The notes beneath the pieces were generated by a model that searched no databases, was not told the origin of the DNA, and was given only the letters and a program-made list of their open reading frames with translations. A stretch of DNA of 64,000 nucleotides, from assembly GCA_002083435.1 (NCBI GenBank), contig LWDJ01000024.1:1-64000 (forward strand). The letters are read 5' to 3'. The DNA is from Proteobacteria bacterium SG_bin6 (GTDB taxonomy: Bacteria > Pseudomonadota > Alphaproteobacteria > Sphingomonadales > Sphingomonadaceae). The translations under genes and the position numbers were made by a program. Positions 1-7,895 of the stretch are shown here, one piece after another (the first letter of the stretch is position 1; every line of letters starts with the position of its first letter).

Positions 1-755
1 CGCTTTCTCACCCTGATTGTCGCGCGACAGCGACGTTCGGCCCAGCTCGATGCCAGGCGGTCGACGCCCTTGGTGTCGCCGCCATGGATGAGCACCATGT
101 CAGGGACGCGGTCGCGGACCTTGTCCAGGGTCGCCCAGACATTGTTGCCGAAGGTCAGCGCATCATCTTCGGTCGCATGACGGGTGCGCCCACCAGCAAA
201 GACGACCGGGGTCCCTTCGGGCACCGCTGCACGGCGTTTGGCCTCGGCACGGGCGCGCAGAAAGTCGCGCCCTTCGACGAGTGCGGAAGTCAGCATGACG
301 CTATGATTGAAGCGCGAACTGGAGACCGGCTTCCAGGAGGAGCCGAACTCGTTGAGGTAAAGGGCTGCTGCGACCTCGCGCATCTCTTCGAGCGCCAGCA
401 TCGCGCTTTCGGCACACTGCGCCCGCTCGACGTGCGTCTCGAGTTCATGGGTGTGGACCTCAGATCCATCGGCCGTTGCAATCAGCGCGCGTACCTCGTC
501 GGTCGCCCGGTCGACGGCAGTTGATTTGCGTTCCGCCGAGCGGTGAAAGATGTTGACGAAGGCCCAGCCGAGATCCTCGGCATCGGTCTCAAGAGCGGTC
601 CCGGAAACCATGGCGAAAAGATCGGACCAGACCGCTTCGAGAGTTTGGACGACCGCCTCCCGGACCGGGAAATCGCTTGTCGATACGGGAGCTGGGCCGA
701 TCGAGAAACCGGCAAGATCGAGTCCGGCGAGTTGGTCGGCAAATGACGTGTGCAT
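1..755 (-). CDS. DUF2493 (SLOG-family) domain protein, partial at window edge
   Basis: The reading frame starts at ATG 755 and runs off the left edge after about 251 codons. AGGAGG lies eight bases before the ATG. Residues about 190-245 carry the DUF2493 pattern: VFAGGRTRHATEDD, then VLIHGGDTKGVDRLASSWA. DUF2493 belongs to the SLOG/Rossmann group of predicted nucleotide-binding proteins and is common on alphaproteobacterial plasmids and integrative elements; its biochemical role is not known. The N-terminal 180 residues are helical and unrecognised. It is the last visible backbone gene, separated from its upstream neighbour by a structured leader of about 300 bases. Confidence 0.85.
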   Translation of the reverse strand, partial: MHTSFADQLAGLDLAGFSIGPAPVSTSDFPVREAVVQTLEAVWSDLFAMVSGTALETDAEDLGWAFVNIFHRSAERKSTAVDRATDEVRALIATADGSEVHTHELETHVERAQCAESAMLALEEMREVAAALYLNEFGSSWKPVSSSRFNHSVMLTSALVEGRDFLRARAEAKRRAAVPEGTPVVFAGGRTRHATEDDALTFGNNVWATLDKVRDRVPDMVLIHGGDTKGVDRLASSWAERRCRATIRVRK

Positions 756-1058
756 GGGATTGTCCTCCTGACTGATGTGAGGCCGACGCACCCGTTCATG
801 GCTGCGCCAGCGAGAGCCCGTCAGGGCCAGCATTCAGGCAGGATTGCGCACCCGTCAGGGGAAACCCGGCTTGGCGGGCTGGCGCGGGCAGGCCTTGAGC
901 CCGAAGGGCGAAGGCCAACACGGGCCCGCCCAAGCCGGGTTGCGCAAGACTGGCGGCTGGCCCAGGGCCTCTCTCGCATGGCGACAGACCATGATCGGCG
1001 GGCAATGCTCAGTCAGGGATGGCAACCCAAAGCACTAAACCCAACCAGCTCGCGGAGC
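756..1058 (-). promoter_or_regulatory. Structured leader upstream of the DUF2493 gene
   Basis: This 303-base gap holds no credible gene. It contains a long inverted repeat: 863-879 pairs with 924-941 with one bulged base, and a smaller stem-loop (GCCTT/AAGGC around GCCC/GGGC) lies between the arms near 892-915. Two CCTGACGGG segments lie nearer the gene on the minus strand. At 1007-1032 is a segment resembling the leaders of parB and of the strawberry-notch gene. Read leftward it would be a folded 5' untranslated region. Function is inferred, not known. Confidence 0.5.
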
Positions 1059-1481
1059 TCAAGCTGCGCGCTTGGTGTAGACTCCTTCGCCGTTCGACAT
1101 GTGCCCAAGGCAATCATAGTCGCCGAACATGGCATCGAAACGGGATGCTATTTGGGACAGCCAGCGCCGTGCCCGCGGCGATCGAGCCGTTCGCCAATCC
1201 GCGTCCCAGTAAGCCCCGTCATCGCGCTCGACGATCCAGACGGCCACCAGCCCGCAATAGACCGATACGCCGAAATCCGCATAGGCATTGCGCATGAGGA
1301 TCCGGTCTTCCCGGCCGCGCCAGGCATCATGCGGGATCAGGGACGGGAAGGCTTTGACCGCCCGCTCGCGCAGATCCTCGCGCAGCCATTCGTACTCGAA
1401 TTCCCACTCGTCGTCGCTTTCGACATCGAGCACAGTGAAGGCGACGATAGCGCCGCGGGGATAGCTGACCGATCTGCCCAT
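1059..1481 (-). CDS. Hypothetical island protein, 140 aa
   Basis: I do not recognise this family. The protein is acidic in its first half (ESDDEWEFEYEWLREDLRER) and rich in aromatic residues, with no signal peptide or membrane segment. It starts at ATG 1481 with GGGAGG just upstream, only 11 bases after the stop of the ArdC-like gene, so the two are probably co-transcribed and co-translated. Small proteins of this kind often follow ArdC-like genes on alphaproteobacterial mobile elements, so a supporting role in element establishment is possible, but this is inference from position only. Confidence 0.7.
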   Translation of the reverse strand: MGRSVSYPRGAIVAFTVLDVESDDEWEFEYEWLREDLRERAVKAFPSLIPHDAWRGREDRILMRNAYADFGVSVYCGLVAVWIVERDDGAYWDADWRTARSPRARRWLSQIASRFDAMFGDYDCLGHMSNGEGVYTKRAA

Positions 1482-1492
1482 GACATCCTCCC

Positions 1493-2434
1493 TCAGGCCG
1501 CAAGCGCAGCGTCGTCTGACGCGTCGTCAAACTGCTCAGGCATGACCCTCCCGCCGAGTTTGAGCAGCAGGCTCGAAGCCTCTTCGGCCTTGGCGGCAGC
1601 AGTCAGAATGGCGCGATCGTCGTCCTTCAGAAGCCTGAGCCAATGCTCGATATAGCTCGCATGGCTGTCGAGATGCGTGACCGGCAGCCCCAGCTCAGCC
1701 CCCAGCATGGCACTGGCGAGTTCGGCGACCAGTTCTTCGGCGGCGTAGGCCGCTGTGCCGAAACGGTTCTTGAGGTCACGCCCCAAGCGGCTGGCATGGC
1801 CGGTCCAGTGCGACAGCTCGTGGGCGAGCGTCGCGTAATAGTGATCGAACCCGCCAAACAGGCTGACCGGCGGCATCGTGACGCGATCCGCAGTCGGTTC
1901 GTAATAAGCCTCGCAGCCTTGGTGGCGCAGGTTGACGGGGATGGCAGCGAAGAAGGCGTCGAGCTCGGCTTCGCGCCCTTCAGGCTCGACCAGTTCCAAC
2001 GTCGCGGCAGGATGGAAGCGCTCGGGCAGACCTTCGACCTGATCGGCATTGAAGACCGGATAAGCCTTGAGCACCCGGCGGGCTTCGTCGGTCTTTTCGC
2101 CGGTATCGGGGGCTTCCACCTCCTTGGTGTAGCTCTTGTAGAAGATCGCGATGGTCGACTTCTCGCCCTTGCGGACCTGGGCTCCGAGCGATTTTGCCTG
2201 GTTGTAGGTCATCCAGAACGGCGAAGCGTAGCCGCACATGTCGGCGACCATCCAAAGCCAAAACACGTTCATGCCCCGGTACGGAATCCCGCAGGCCCGC
2301 AAGGGCCGGGAGACCGGGACACCGCGCCACGGCTTGATCCATGGCTTCGTGCCTGCTTCCAAACGGGCGATGATTTCCTGGGTGATGCGGGTGGCGGGCG
2401 GCAAGCCGCCGCTCTGCCCCTTGCGATAGGCCAT
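1493..2434 (-). CDS. ArdC-like antirestriction protein (ssDNA-binding plus metallopeptidase domain)
   Basis: The 313-residue protein has the two-part ArdC layout. The N-terminal domain (about 10-120; RITQEIIARLEAG, then YRGMNVFWLW and WMTYNQAKSLGAQVRKGEKS) matches the ArdC single-strand DNA-binding domain. The C-terminal domain has a zinc metallopeptidase motif, HELSHWTGH, at about 205-213 followed by an EELVAELA helix. ArdC proteins protect incoming plasmid DNA from host restriction. An in-frame start at 2494 exists, but ATG 2434 has AGGAG at proper spacing. It follows a terminator for parB and leads the small gene downstream. Confidence 0.92.
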   Translation of the reverse strand: MAYRKGQSGGLPPATRITQEIIARLEAGTKPWIKPWRGVPVSRPLRACGIPYRGMNVFWLWMVADMCGYASPFWMTYNQAKSLGAQVRKGEKSTIAIFYKSYTKEVEAPDTGEKTDEARRVLKAYPVFNADQVEGLPERFHPAATLELVEPEGREAELDAFFAAIPVNLRHQGCEAYYEPTADRVTMPPVSLFGGFDHYYATLAHELSHWTGHASRLGRDLKNRFGTAAYAAEELVAELASAMLGAELGLPVTHLDSHASYIEHWLRLLKDDDRAILTAAAKAEEASSLLLKLGGRVMPEQFDDASDDAALAA

Positions 2435-2524
2435 GATGGTTCTCCTGATTGAGGCATCTGGACAGTCGGCGATGGGTTTGCCGGTCAGTGCCACAGGGTC
2501 CCGAGCCCCCTCTGCTCTCCTTCC

Positions 2525-2566
2525 AAAAAGGAAGCGGCCCTCCGGCCTAAGCCGAAGGACCGCTTC
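2525..2566 (-). terminator. Rho-independent terminator after parB
   Basis: On the minus strand a 16-bp stem (2531-2546 with 2551-2566, two G-U pairs, loop TTAG) is followed by a run of five T (2525-2529). It begins 36 bases after the parB stop codon and lies before the ArdC gene, so it should end the parB transcript. The ArdC-like gene therefore needs its own promoter or readthrough. Confidence 0.85.
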
Positions 2567-2601
2567 TCGAGGTACGAGTGGCCTTGCCTGTCAGGAGGAG
2601 G

Positions 2602-4590
2602 TCAGGCGGCCAGCTCGCGGGGGGTATGAATTTCGCCGTCGACACCAGACTCAGCGTCAGTTGCGTCGAGCTCGGCTTCGCCGGTCTCCAGGGTAGTCGA
2701 GGCGAACCGCATGACCTCAGGCACCCAGGCCAAAGCCTTTTCGCGGACCTCGACCTCGGTGATGTAGGTGCCGGCAAAGACGCGCTCGGCGCTCATCGCG
2801 AGGTCACCCTTCTTGACCGAGGCGAAGCGCGAAGAGAGTTCGAGACCGCCAACATCGGTCAGCGCGTCGAGGATCACCTGCTTCGATACCCGGTCGAAGT
2901 AGTTAGCCGCTGTCGGGCGCCACCACTGCGCCATGTCGATGCCGATCAGGCTGCCAAGGTGATCCTGGAACGGCAGCTGACGCTCGCCCGTCGTGTTGAG
3001 GCTTGCCTCGAGCGACCGGGCTACGACATAGCCCAGCCAGGCAGCGCGGCTGTCATCAGGCAGCGCGCGAAACAGGTCAAAGCGGGCAGTCGCATCGGTG
3101 CCCGCACGCCAGCTTTCGTCGAGACTGGACCTGAGCTCGGCGAGCGCGCTGCTCGCCGGCGCATCCATGGCTTCGAAGCCGATAATCGGGCCGGCCGGAA
3201 CAGGCGCACGCAGCGTAGTCGCCGGGCGCGCTCGCCAGTCGTGGGTATCGGCATCGGCGAGCGTGAAGACCATGAGGTCGAGCGCAAGACCGGGGTCGGA
3301 AGCGATGTGCAGCGCCAGAACGTCGCGACGTTGCATGGCCAGTTCGTCGACCAGGCGCTTCGACAACGCCGTACGGCGTGGGGTCGAACTTCCGTCCGTG
3401 GGAACCACTTCGATGGACTCGTCGCCATCGGCCGGATCCGCTTGGCGCTCACCGTAGAACACCGGCTGGAGGACTGGCGTGCCATCGCGGGAGAGCACCA
3501 GCACCATGCCTGCCTCGGCTTTGAGCTCGGGCGCGATGACGGGCGGGCGGGCACGAATGTCCTGACACTCGCGTTCGATGGCCTCGATCGCCGCTTCGGC
3601 CGCAGCCACGGCCTCTTCGGCGCTGTCCTCGTCTTCAAGGATTGCCGCATGCTCGTCATAAGAGGCATCGAGTTCGTCGAGCCTTGCCAATTCGGCTTCG
3701 GTCAGCGGCGCCGGGTCGGCAGGAAGCCGGACCAGCCGTTCGACCAGATCGTGACTGGCGTAGGGATCAAGCGTTGGTTTGACCCAAGCTAGCCCCTGCT
3801 CAGCGGCGACGGCTTTAGCCTGCTCTTCCATCTTTGCCGCCGCGAGGCTTTCGAGCAGCGCAACATCGACCCAGGATTCGCTGTCGTCGTTGTCGAACAG
3901 CTCGCGCTCGATCCGGCCGCCGGCGGCAATGTAGGCATCGCGGCCGACAAGGCGCGCTCGCGGATCGCTGCCCCGGACTGTGCCGGACAGAACCATGCGT
4001 CGGATGCTGTCTGCATTGGGGGCATAGTAGGCTGAGGACACCTGCTCGAACACACGGGCCTGGATCTCCTGGTCCGAGGTCGCACCGAAAGCCTTGGCGA
4101 TGTCGAGAGTGATTTCCCCGGAGGCCAGTGCCTCGAACACCACAGGCGCAAGGTTCGCGAGACGCAGCCGGCCATCAACGAAGCGAACGGTCAGACCGAA
4201 GCGGCGGGCAACGTCCTCGACGGTCGCACCGCCTGCCACGAGCGCGGCAAAGGCCTGGGCTTCGTCGGCCGGGTTCATGGCTAGGCGGTGGAAGTTCTCA
4301 GCGAGGCTGGTCTCGACCGCGACCTCAGCGCTGCCTTCGAGCACGAGGCAGGTGACTTCGTGATTGCGGGCGAGGATCTTTTCGTCTGCAAGCGCGAGCA
4401 TTGCGCGCCGACGCCGCTCACCGGCTTCGACCTCGAACTTGCCCTTGGCGGTGGGCCTGACGATGAGGTTTTGTAGCAGGCCACAGGCTGCGATGTTTGC
4501 CTTGAGCTCGACGTCTGATGCCGGGTCACTGTGACGGCGAACATTGCGGGGAGACTGGACGAGCTTGTTCAGCGGGATCGATTTGATCAT
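2602..4590 (-). CDS. ParB/Srx-fold partition-like protein
   Basis: A 662-residue protein with an N-terminal ParB domain: GERRRRA at 57-63 and SLAENFHRLAMNPADEAQAF from about 95 are the conserved ParB boxes, followed by an HTH-like segment near 122-150 (VEDVARRFGLTVRFVDGRL). The C-terminal 450 residues are long and acidic, contain an Ala/Glu-rich coiled coil near 310-340, and match no ParB dimerisation domain I know. Large solitary ParB proteins of this type are common on sphingomonad plasmids and islands; no ParA is visible. A GTG at 4599 is possible, but ATG 4590 with AGGAG is better placed. It ends at a strong terminator. Confidence 0.9.
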   Translation of the reverse strand: MIKSIPLNKLVQSPRNVRRHSDPASDVELKANIAACGLLQNLIVRPTAKGKFEVEAGERRRRAMLALADEKILARNHEVTCLVLEGSAEVAVETSLAENFHRLAMNPADEAQAFAALVAGGATVEDVARRFGLTVRFVDGRLRLANLAPVVFEALASGEITLDIAKAFGATSDQEIQARVFEQVSSAYYAPNADSIRRMVLSGTVRGSDPRARLVGRDAYIAAGGRIERELFDNDDSESWVDVALLESLAAAKMEEQAKAVAAEQGLAWVKPTLDPYASHDLVERLVRLPADPAPLTEAELARLDELDASYDEHAAILEDEDSAEEAVAAAEAAIEAIERECQDIRARPPVIAPELKAEAGMVLVLSRDGTPVLQPVFYGERQADPADGDESIEVVPTDGSSTPRRTALSKRLVDELAMQRRDVLALHIASDPGLALDLMVFTLADADTHDWRARPATTLRAPVPAGPIIGFEAMDAPASSALAELRSSLDESWRAGTDATARFDLFRALPDDSRAAWLGYVVARSLEASLNTTGERQLPFQDHLGSLIGIDMAQWWRPTAANYFDRVSKQVILDALTDVGGLELSSRFASVKKGDLAMSAERVFAGTYITEVEVREKALAWVPEVMRFASTTLETGEAELDATDAESGVDGEIHTPRELAA

Positions 4591-4641
4591 GGGACACACT
4601 CCTGATTGTGAGCCCGGTGCATCGACCTTCGACGCCCAACT

Positions 4642-4672
4642 GGCTCAATCAGGGCAAAGCCCACTCCCCTCT
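4642..4672 (-). promoter_or_regulatory. Repeated island leader element (copy upstream of parB)
   Basis: On the minus strand this reads AGAGGGGAGTGGGCTTTGCC followed by CTGATTGAGCC. A closely related segment lies at 16729-16760 upstream of the strawberry-notch gene, and a weaker one at 1007-1032 upstream of the DUF2493 gene. The shared placement in leaders suggests a common regulatory or RNA element; its function is unknown. Confidence 0.45.
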
Positions 4673-4767
4673 CATGCGTTCGCAGCGTTTACTTCGGCAA
4701 TCCAATTTCAGAGCATGACCGGACAGCTTGGTGATGAAGCATGTAATTTTCTCGCGCGGCCTCGAAA

Positions 4768-5343
4768 CTAAGGCGCAGGGCTCAAGCCTTTCCCTTGAGG
4801 CAAGAGCTTTGTCTTAATCAGCCTGAAAATCTCGGCCTGATAGCGAGCATCAGCCAAGGCATCATGGGTGCCAGTAAGGGTCGGCGCCACATTTTGCGCG
4901 ATCCGGCTCGAGCGGGTGTCCGCCCAGGAGCAATCGGTTGCCCCCATATACAGCGCCTTGATGTCGAGCGCGGTGAAGCCGAACGGGTTTTCCCCGAGGA
5001 AGCGATGGAAATAGTAATTGATGAATGACCAGTCGAAAGGAGCGTTGAACCCAACGAATATGATGGTCGCATCATCGCCGCACAGATCACCCAGCCATCG
5101 CGCAAATTTCTCCATGGCGAGACGAGGTTCCTCGCCGGTTTGCGCCAGCGTCGCCAGGGATAGCCCGGTGACTTCGAGAGCCTTGGGGTCGAATTTGTCA
5201 CTGATTGGCTTAAGCTCGCAGGAAAAGGCTTCTTCCGGGGCAAAAGCCGAGCAGGCGCCAATAGACAGAAGGCTGTACTCGCCCGGGATAGGCCCTGACG
5301 TCTCGACATCAACGGAAACGAATATCTCGCGCTTTTCGCTCAT
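4768..5343 (-). CDS. DnaQ-like DEDDh 3'-5' exonuclease coupled to the CBASS operon
   Basis: A 191-residue compact nuclease with all DEDDh residues visible: D12/E14 in VDVETSG, D104 in [10 protein letters not shown], and H160/D165 in [10 protein letters not shown]. The family removes nucleotides from the 3' end of DNA or RNA with two metal ions. Its ATG overlaps the stop of the putative effector gene (ATGA), so it is the fifth gene of the operon. It is shorter than replicative DnaQ and has no partner domain. Possible jobs include degrading the cyclic oligonucleotide or its linear products, acting on phage nucleic acid, or damping the response; the sequence does not decide. Confidence 0.9.
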   Translation of the reverse strand: MSEKREIFVSVDVETSGPIPGEYSLLSIGACSAFAPEEAFSCELKPISDKFDPKALEVTGLSLATLAQTGEEPRLAMEKFARWLGDLCGDDATIIFVGFNAPFDWSFINYYFHRFLGENPFGFTALDIKALYMGATDCSWADTRSSRIAQNVAPTLTGTHDALADARYQAEIFRLIKTKLLPQGKGLSPAP

Positions 5344-6506
5344 GAGATCAGTGGCTCCGTTGGTACAAGAGAGGGGCGATTGCGGATCGCGTTCCAATGT
5401 TCGCGGAAAGCGCGCTTGCGATCCTCGGCGCTGCCGCTCGCTTTCCAGTGTAGGCCGGAAAATGTCGTAATGTCGAATGGTAGGCTGGCCCCTTCGCGCA
5501 CCATGACCATGGTCGGCAGGCAACGTCCAAGGGCATAGCCCAGTTCTAGAAAACAGTTGGGCCGGGCGCCGGTGATATCGGCCAGAACAATGCTGCTGCG
5601 ATGCAGCTTGGCGAATATCTCCTGATCGATGCGCGCATGCTCATAGGTTTGCCGCCCATCGATTACGACCAGGCGATAGCCGAGCTCGTCCTCGATCACC
5701 GGCTTGACGACCGTATCGAAAAATGTCTGGACGTCTTCATAGTCCTCAAGATCGGGATTGAGCAGGCGAACCGCGAAAGCCTTCGGCCGCTCCAGCGCCT
5801 CGAGGAGATCGATCAGCACGGAGATCCGGCTCGGAATAGCTTGGCGGCTCGGGAAGCCGATCCGATTGATCCAGTCATGAGCATCGCCATCATCCGCAAT
5901 CTGGAACAGGCGGCGGGTCTGGCTACTCGCCAAACCAAAATTATAGAGCCGTCTTGCGCCTTTGGTCTCGGCGCAGAGCGGTAGATTAAGCGGCACGATC
6001 GGCTTGCCCGCATCATGATAGAGGTTTGCCAGATAAAGGACCCCCTCATCACCGCCCAGAACGACGAGCACATCGCCAAAGCGCGCCTGCGCTTCCATCC
6101 GCTTGCTGTTCATATTCCATTGCGCGGCGCTCTCGATTTTCACGAGCTGGGAAGATCGCAGTTCGTCCCATAGCCCGGCGTGATCGTCGGGAATCTGCTC
6201 TTCGGTCTTGTGGTGCTGAACGGCGACCACAAAGGGTCCCGGCACGCTGGGCGGTCTTTGCGCCAGATTGTCCTTCACGGCCTTCCAGATCAGCCAGTCG
6301 AAACAGATCGGCATGCCGTCGGCTTCCCGGACTGGTTCGGCATCGACCGGAATGACGAAATTGGCCCCGCGCCTGACTAGCTCCCCGACCAGACCGGTAA
6401 TGAATGTTCGGGCGGCTTCCACCTCGGCAGTCGACGCGGCGGCGACATCCTTGGCGATGCTTCCGGAGATGTGGATACGGCGTCCGAACAGCGGCGATCG
6501 TGCCAT
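5340..6506 (-). CDS. Putative CBASS effector: SLOG/STALD-like domain plus TIR/deoxyribosyltransferase-like domain
   Basis: A 388-residue soluble protein. Residues about 8-200 look like a SLOG-type Rossmann domain: [11 protein letters not shown] at the first strand, then [18 protein letters not shown] (133-160) and [10 protein letters not shown], as in the STALD domains that sense nucleotides beside Sir2 or TIR enzymes. Residues about 235-350 resemble the TIR/nucleoside deoxyribosyltransferase fold: [20 protein letters not shown], with a candidate catalytic Glu321. The position after TRIP13 is where type III CBASS keeps its effector. A cyclic-nucleotide-activated NAD- or nucleotide-cleaving enzyme is the best guess, not shown. 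An upstream in-frame start at 6644 was rejected; ATG 6504-6506 overlaps the preceding stop by one base. Confidence 0.72.
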   Translation of the reverse strand: MARSPLFGRRIHISGSIAKDVAAASTAEVEAARTFITGLVGELVRRGANFVIPVDAEPVREADGMPICFDWLIWKAVKDNLAQRPPSVPGPFVVAVQHHKTEEQIPDDHAGLWDELRSSQLVKIESAAQWNMNSKRMEAQARFGDVLVVLGGDEGVLYLANLYHDAGKPIVPLNLPLCAETKGARRLYNFGLASSQTRRLFQIADDGDAHDWINRIGFPSRQAIPSRISVLIDLLEALERPKAFAVRLLNPDLEDYEDVQTFFDTVVKPVIEDELGYRLVVIDGRQTYEHARIDQEIFAKLHRSSIVLADITGARPNCFLELGYALGRCLPTMVMVREGASLPFDITTFSGLHWKASGSAEDRKRAFREHWNAIRNRPSLVPTEPLIS

Positions 6507-7402
6507 TACTTGTCCTCCATGACCGGCGAAGCATGAAGCGTGACCGCAACCGACAGCAGATCCTCGAACCGGAGGGCGCGATCCGGATAGGCCTGGGCAA
6601 GCGCCGTCGGGTAGAGTCGTGTGCGGATGTCGGAATAGGTCCATGCCGGGTACCCCTCGCGCGCCGCCGTGGCCTCAACCAGCTGGCCGATCTGCGTCGC
6701 GCTAGCATCGAGGCCCAACAGATCCATCCGGAACAATTCACCACGTTCCGCGTCCGACGGCCGGCGGAACTCTTCGACAATAGCCGCACGGCGTCGGAGC
6801 GCCGCGTCGAGAACCGACAGACGGTTGGTGCATAGGATGACGACGATACGCCCACCATACCGGCGAAGATCATCGACACCCTGGATCAGCGTGTTGACCG
6901 CGACCTTGTCTTCATGGTGGCTGTGGTCCTGCGAACGCGATGCGCCCAGGCTATCTCCTTCATCGATGATGAGGATGGCGCGACGACTCTTGCCGGCTGC
7001 CTGGACGACCTTGTGGAAGGCTTCGGTGATGAGGCTCCCCATCTCGCCGACCATGCCGCTGCCACGCACTCGGTTCGAGAGCTTGAACAGCATGGAGTCG
7101 GAACTCCTGGCCTCCGCGACAAGCCGGTTTGCGATACACTCCGCTGTCGCCGTCTTGCCGGTTCCGACGTCGCCATGAAAGATCACCAGCGGATACTGTT
7201 CGGCGACAAGATCGCACAAGGCGAGCTTGCCGCCATGTTTCTGGTGGTTCCAGTCACCCAGGGCGCCAACGTTAAGCAGCAGGCGAAGCTGGTCGTGGAC
7301 GCGGGTATAGCGGGCCTCGAACCCCAGCAGCCGCTTCTCCCGACCGGCCAGAACATCGCTGGGCAGCGCGATTTCGCTATCGAAGATGCTTGGCTGGCTC
7401 AT
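6506..7402 (-). CDS. cap6: TRIP13/Pch2-like AAA+ ATPase of CBASS (Cap6)
   Basis: A 298-residue single AAA+ module: Walker A GDVGTGKT at 77-84, Walker B ILIIDEGD at 143-150, sensor 1 CTNR at 191-194, and arginines RRR at 203-205. In type III CBASS the TRIP13 homologue pulls the HORMA protein off the nucleotidyltransferase and so switches synthesis off. The immediate HORMA neighbour is what identifies it. The start at ATG 7402 overlaps the HORMA stop (ATGA); a TTG three codons upstream is less likely. Length and single-domain structure match bacterial TRIP13 proteins, which lack the eukaryotic N-terminal adaptor domain. Confidence 0.88.
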   Translation of the reverse strand: MSQPSIFDSEIALPSDVLAGREKRLLGFEARYTRVHDQLRLLLNVGALGDWNHQKHGGKLALCDLVAEQYPLVIFHGDVGTGKTATAECIANRLVAEARSSDSMLFKLSNRVRGSGMVGEMGSLITEAFHKVVQAAGKSRRAILIIDEGDSLGASRSQDHSHHEDKVAVNTLIQGVDDLRRYGGRIVVILCTNRLSVLDAALRRRAAIVEEFRRPSDAERGELFRMDLLGLDASATQIGQLVEATAAREGYPAWTYSDIRTRLYPTALAQAYPDRALRFEDLLSVAVTLHASPVMEDK

Positions 7403-7893
7403 GCGGCCCAATCCTTGCGCTGCATGCCATAGGCATTGCTGACATAGTTGCGACCGCCCGAAGAACTGAGGCTCGAATGGCTGGTGTCATCATAGGACGT
7501 CGTCCATCCGATCTTGAGCTTACCGCTCGTCTTCTGGCGCGCTTCCTCGGTATAAGCGGCGGTATAGCTGATGATGATCCGCAGCGTCGCACCTGGCAGA
7601 CGGGGCCAGAGCACGCCGCCCGGGCGGCTTGTGGTCAGGCCGCTGGCATCGGTATCGACATTGAACCGGGTGGCCTTCTTCTCGACCCCATATTGCAGCA
7701 GGGTGAGGTCGACCCAGGCCAGATAGCCCGCCTTGGCCAGCACCTCAATGTCATGGGCATAATCGGCGGCTTGCTGGGCCGTCCACGCACCAGTGCTGTC
7801 GGCGATCATGGTAAGATCGGCCTTCACCCGGCGCACGACATTCTCGACGTCGGTCGTCGTATAGGTGGCAGAAGCCGTTCGCGTCTGACTCAT
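7399..7893 (-). CDS. cap7: Bacterial HORMA-domain protein of CBASS (Cap7)
   Basis: A 164-residue protein with the bacterial HORMA layout: N-terminal segment TYTTTDVENVVRRVKADLTM, central helix WTAQQAADYAHDIEVLAKAGYL, strand-rich middle, and a C-terminal GGRNYVSNAYGMQRKDWA that would form the mobile safety-belt region. HORMA proteins sense a closure peptide and then bind and activate the CD-NTase. ATG 7893 has GGAGG upstream and follows the CD-NTase stop by two bases; the stop overlaps the ATPase start. A longer frame extending upstream overlaps the CD-NTase and is not used. Only one HORMA gene is present. Confidence 0.85.
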   Translation of the reverse strand: MSQTRTASATYTTTDVENVVRRVKADLTMIADSTGAWTAQQAADYAHDIEVLAKAGYLAWVDLTLLQYGVEKKATRFNVDTDASGLTTSRPGGVLWPRLPGATLRIIISYTAAYTEEARQKTSGKLKIGWTTSYDDTSHSSLSSSGGRNYVSNAYGMQRKDWAA

Positions 7894-7895
7894 GG

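Noticed and set aside
84..524. A plus-strand frame at the left edge
   Set aside because: The minus-strand DUF2493 frame covers the same bases with clear family motifs and a strong ribosome-binding site.
750..1655. A 301-codon plus-strand frame across the leader and the small hypothetical gene
   Set aside because: It crosses the structured leader and runs antisense to genes with good start sites; no domain seen.
4780..4801. Stem GCTCAAG/CTTGAGG at the end of the exonuclease gene
   Set aside because: It lies inside the coding sequence and has no T run after it; likely chance or a weak attenuator.
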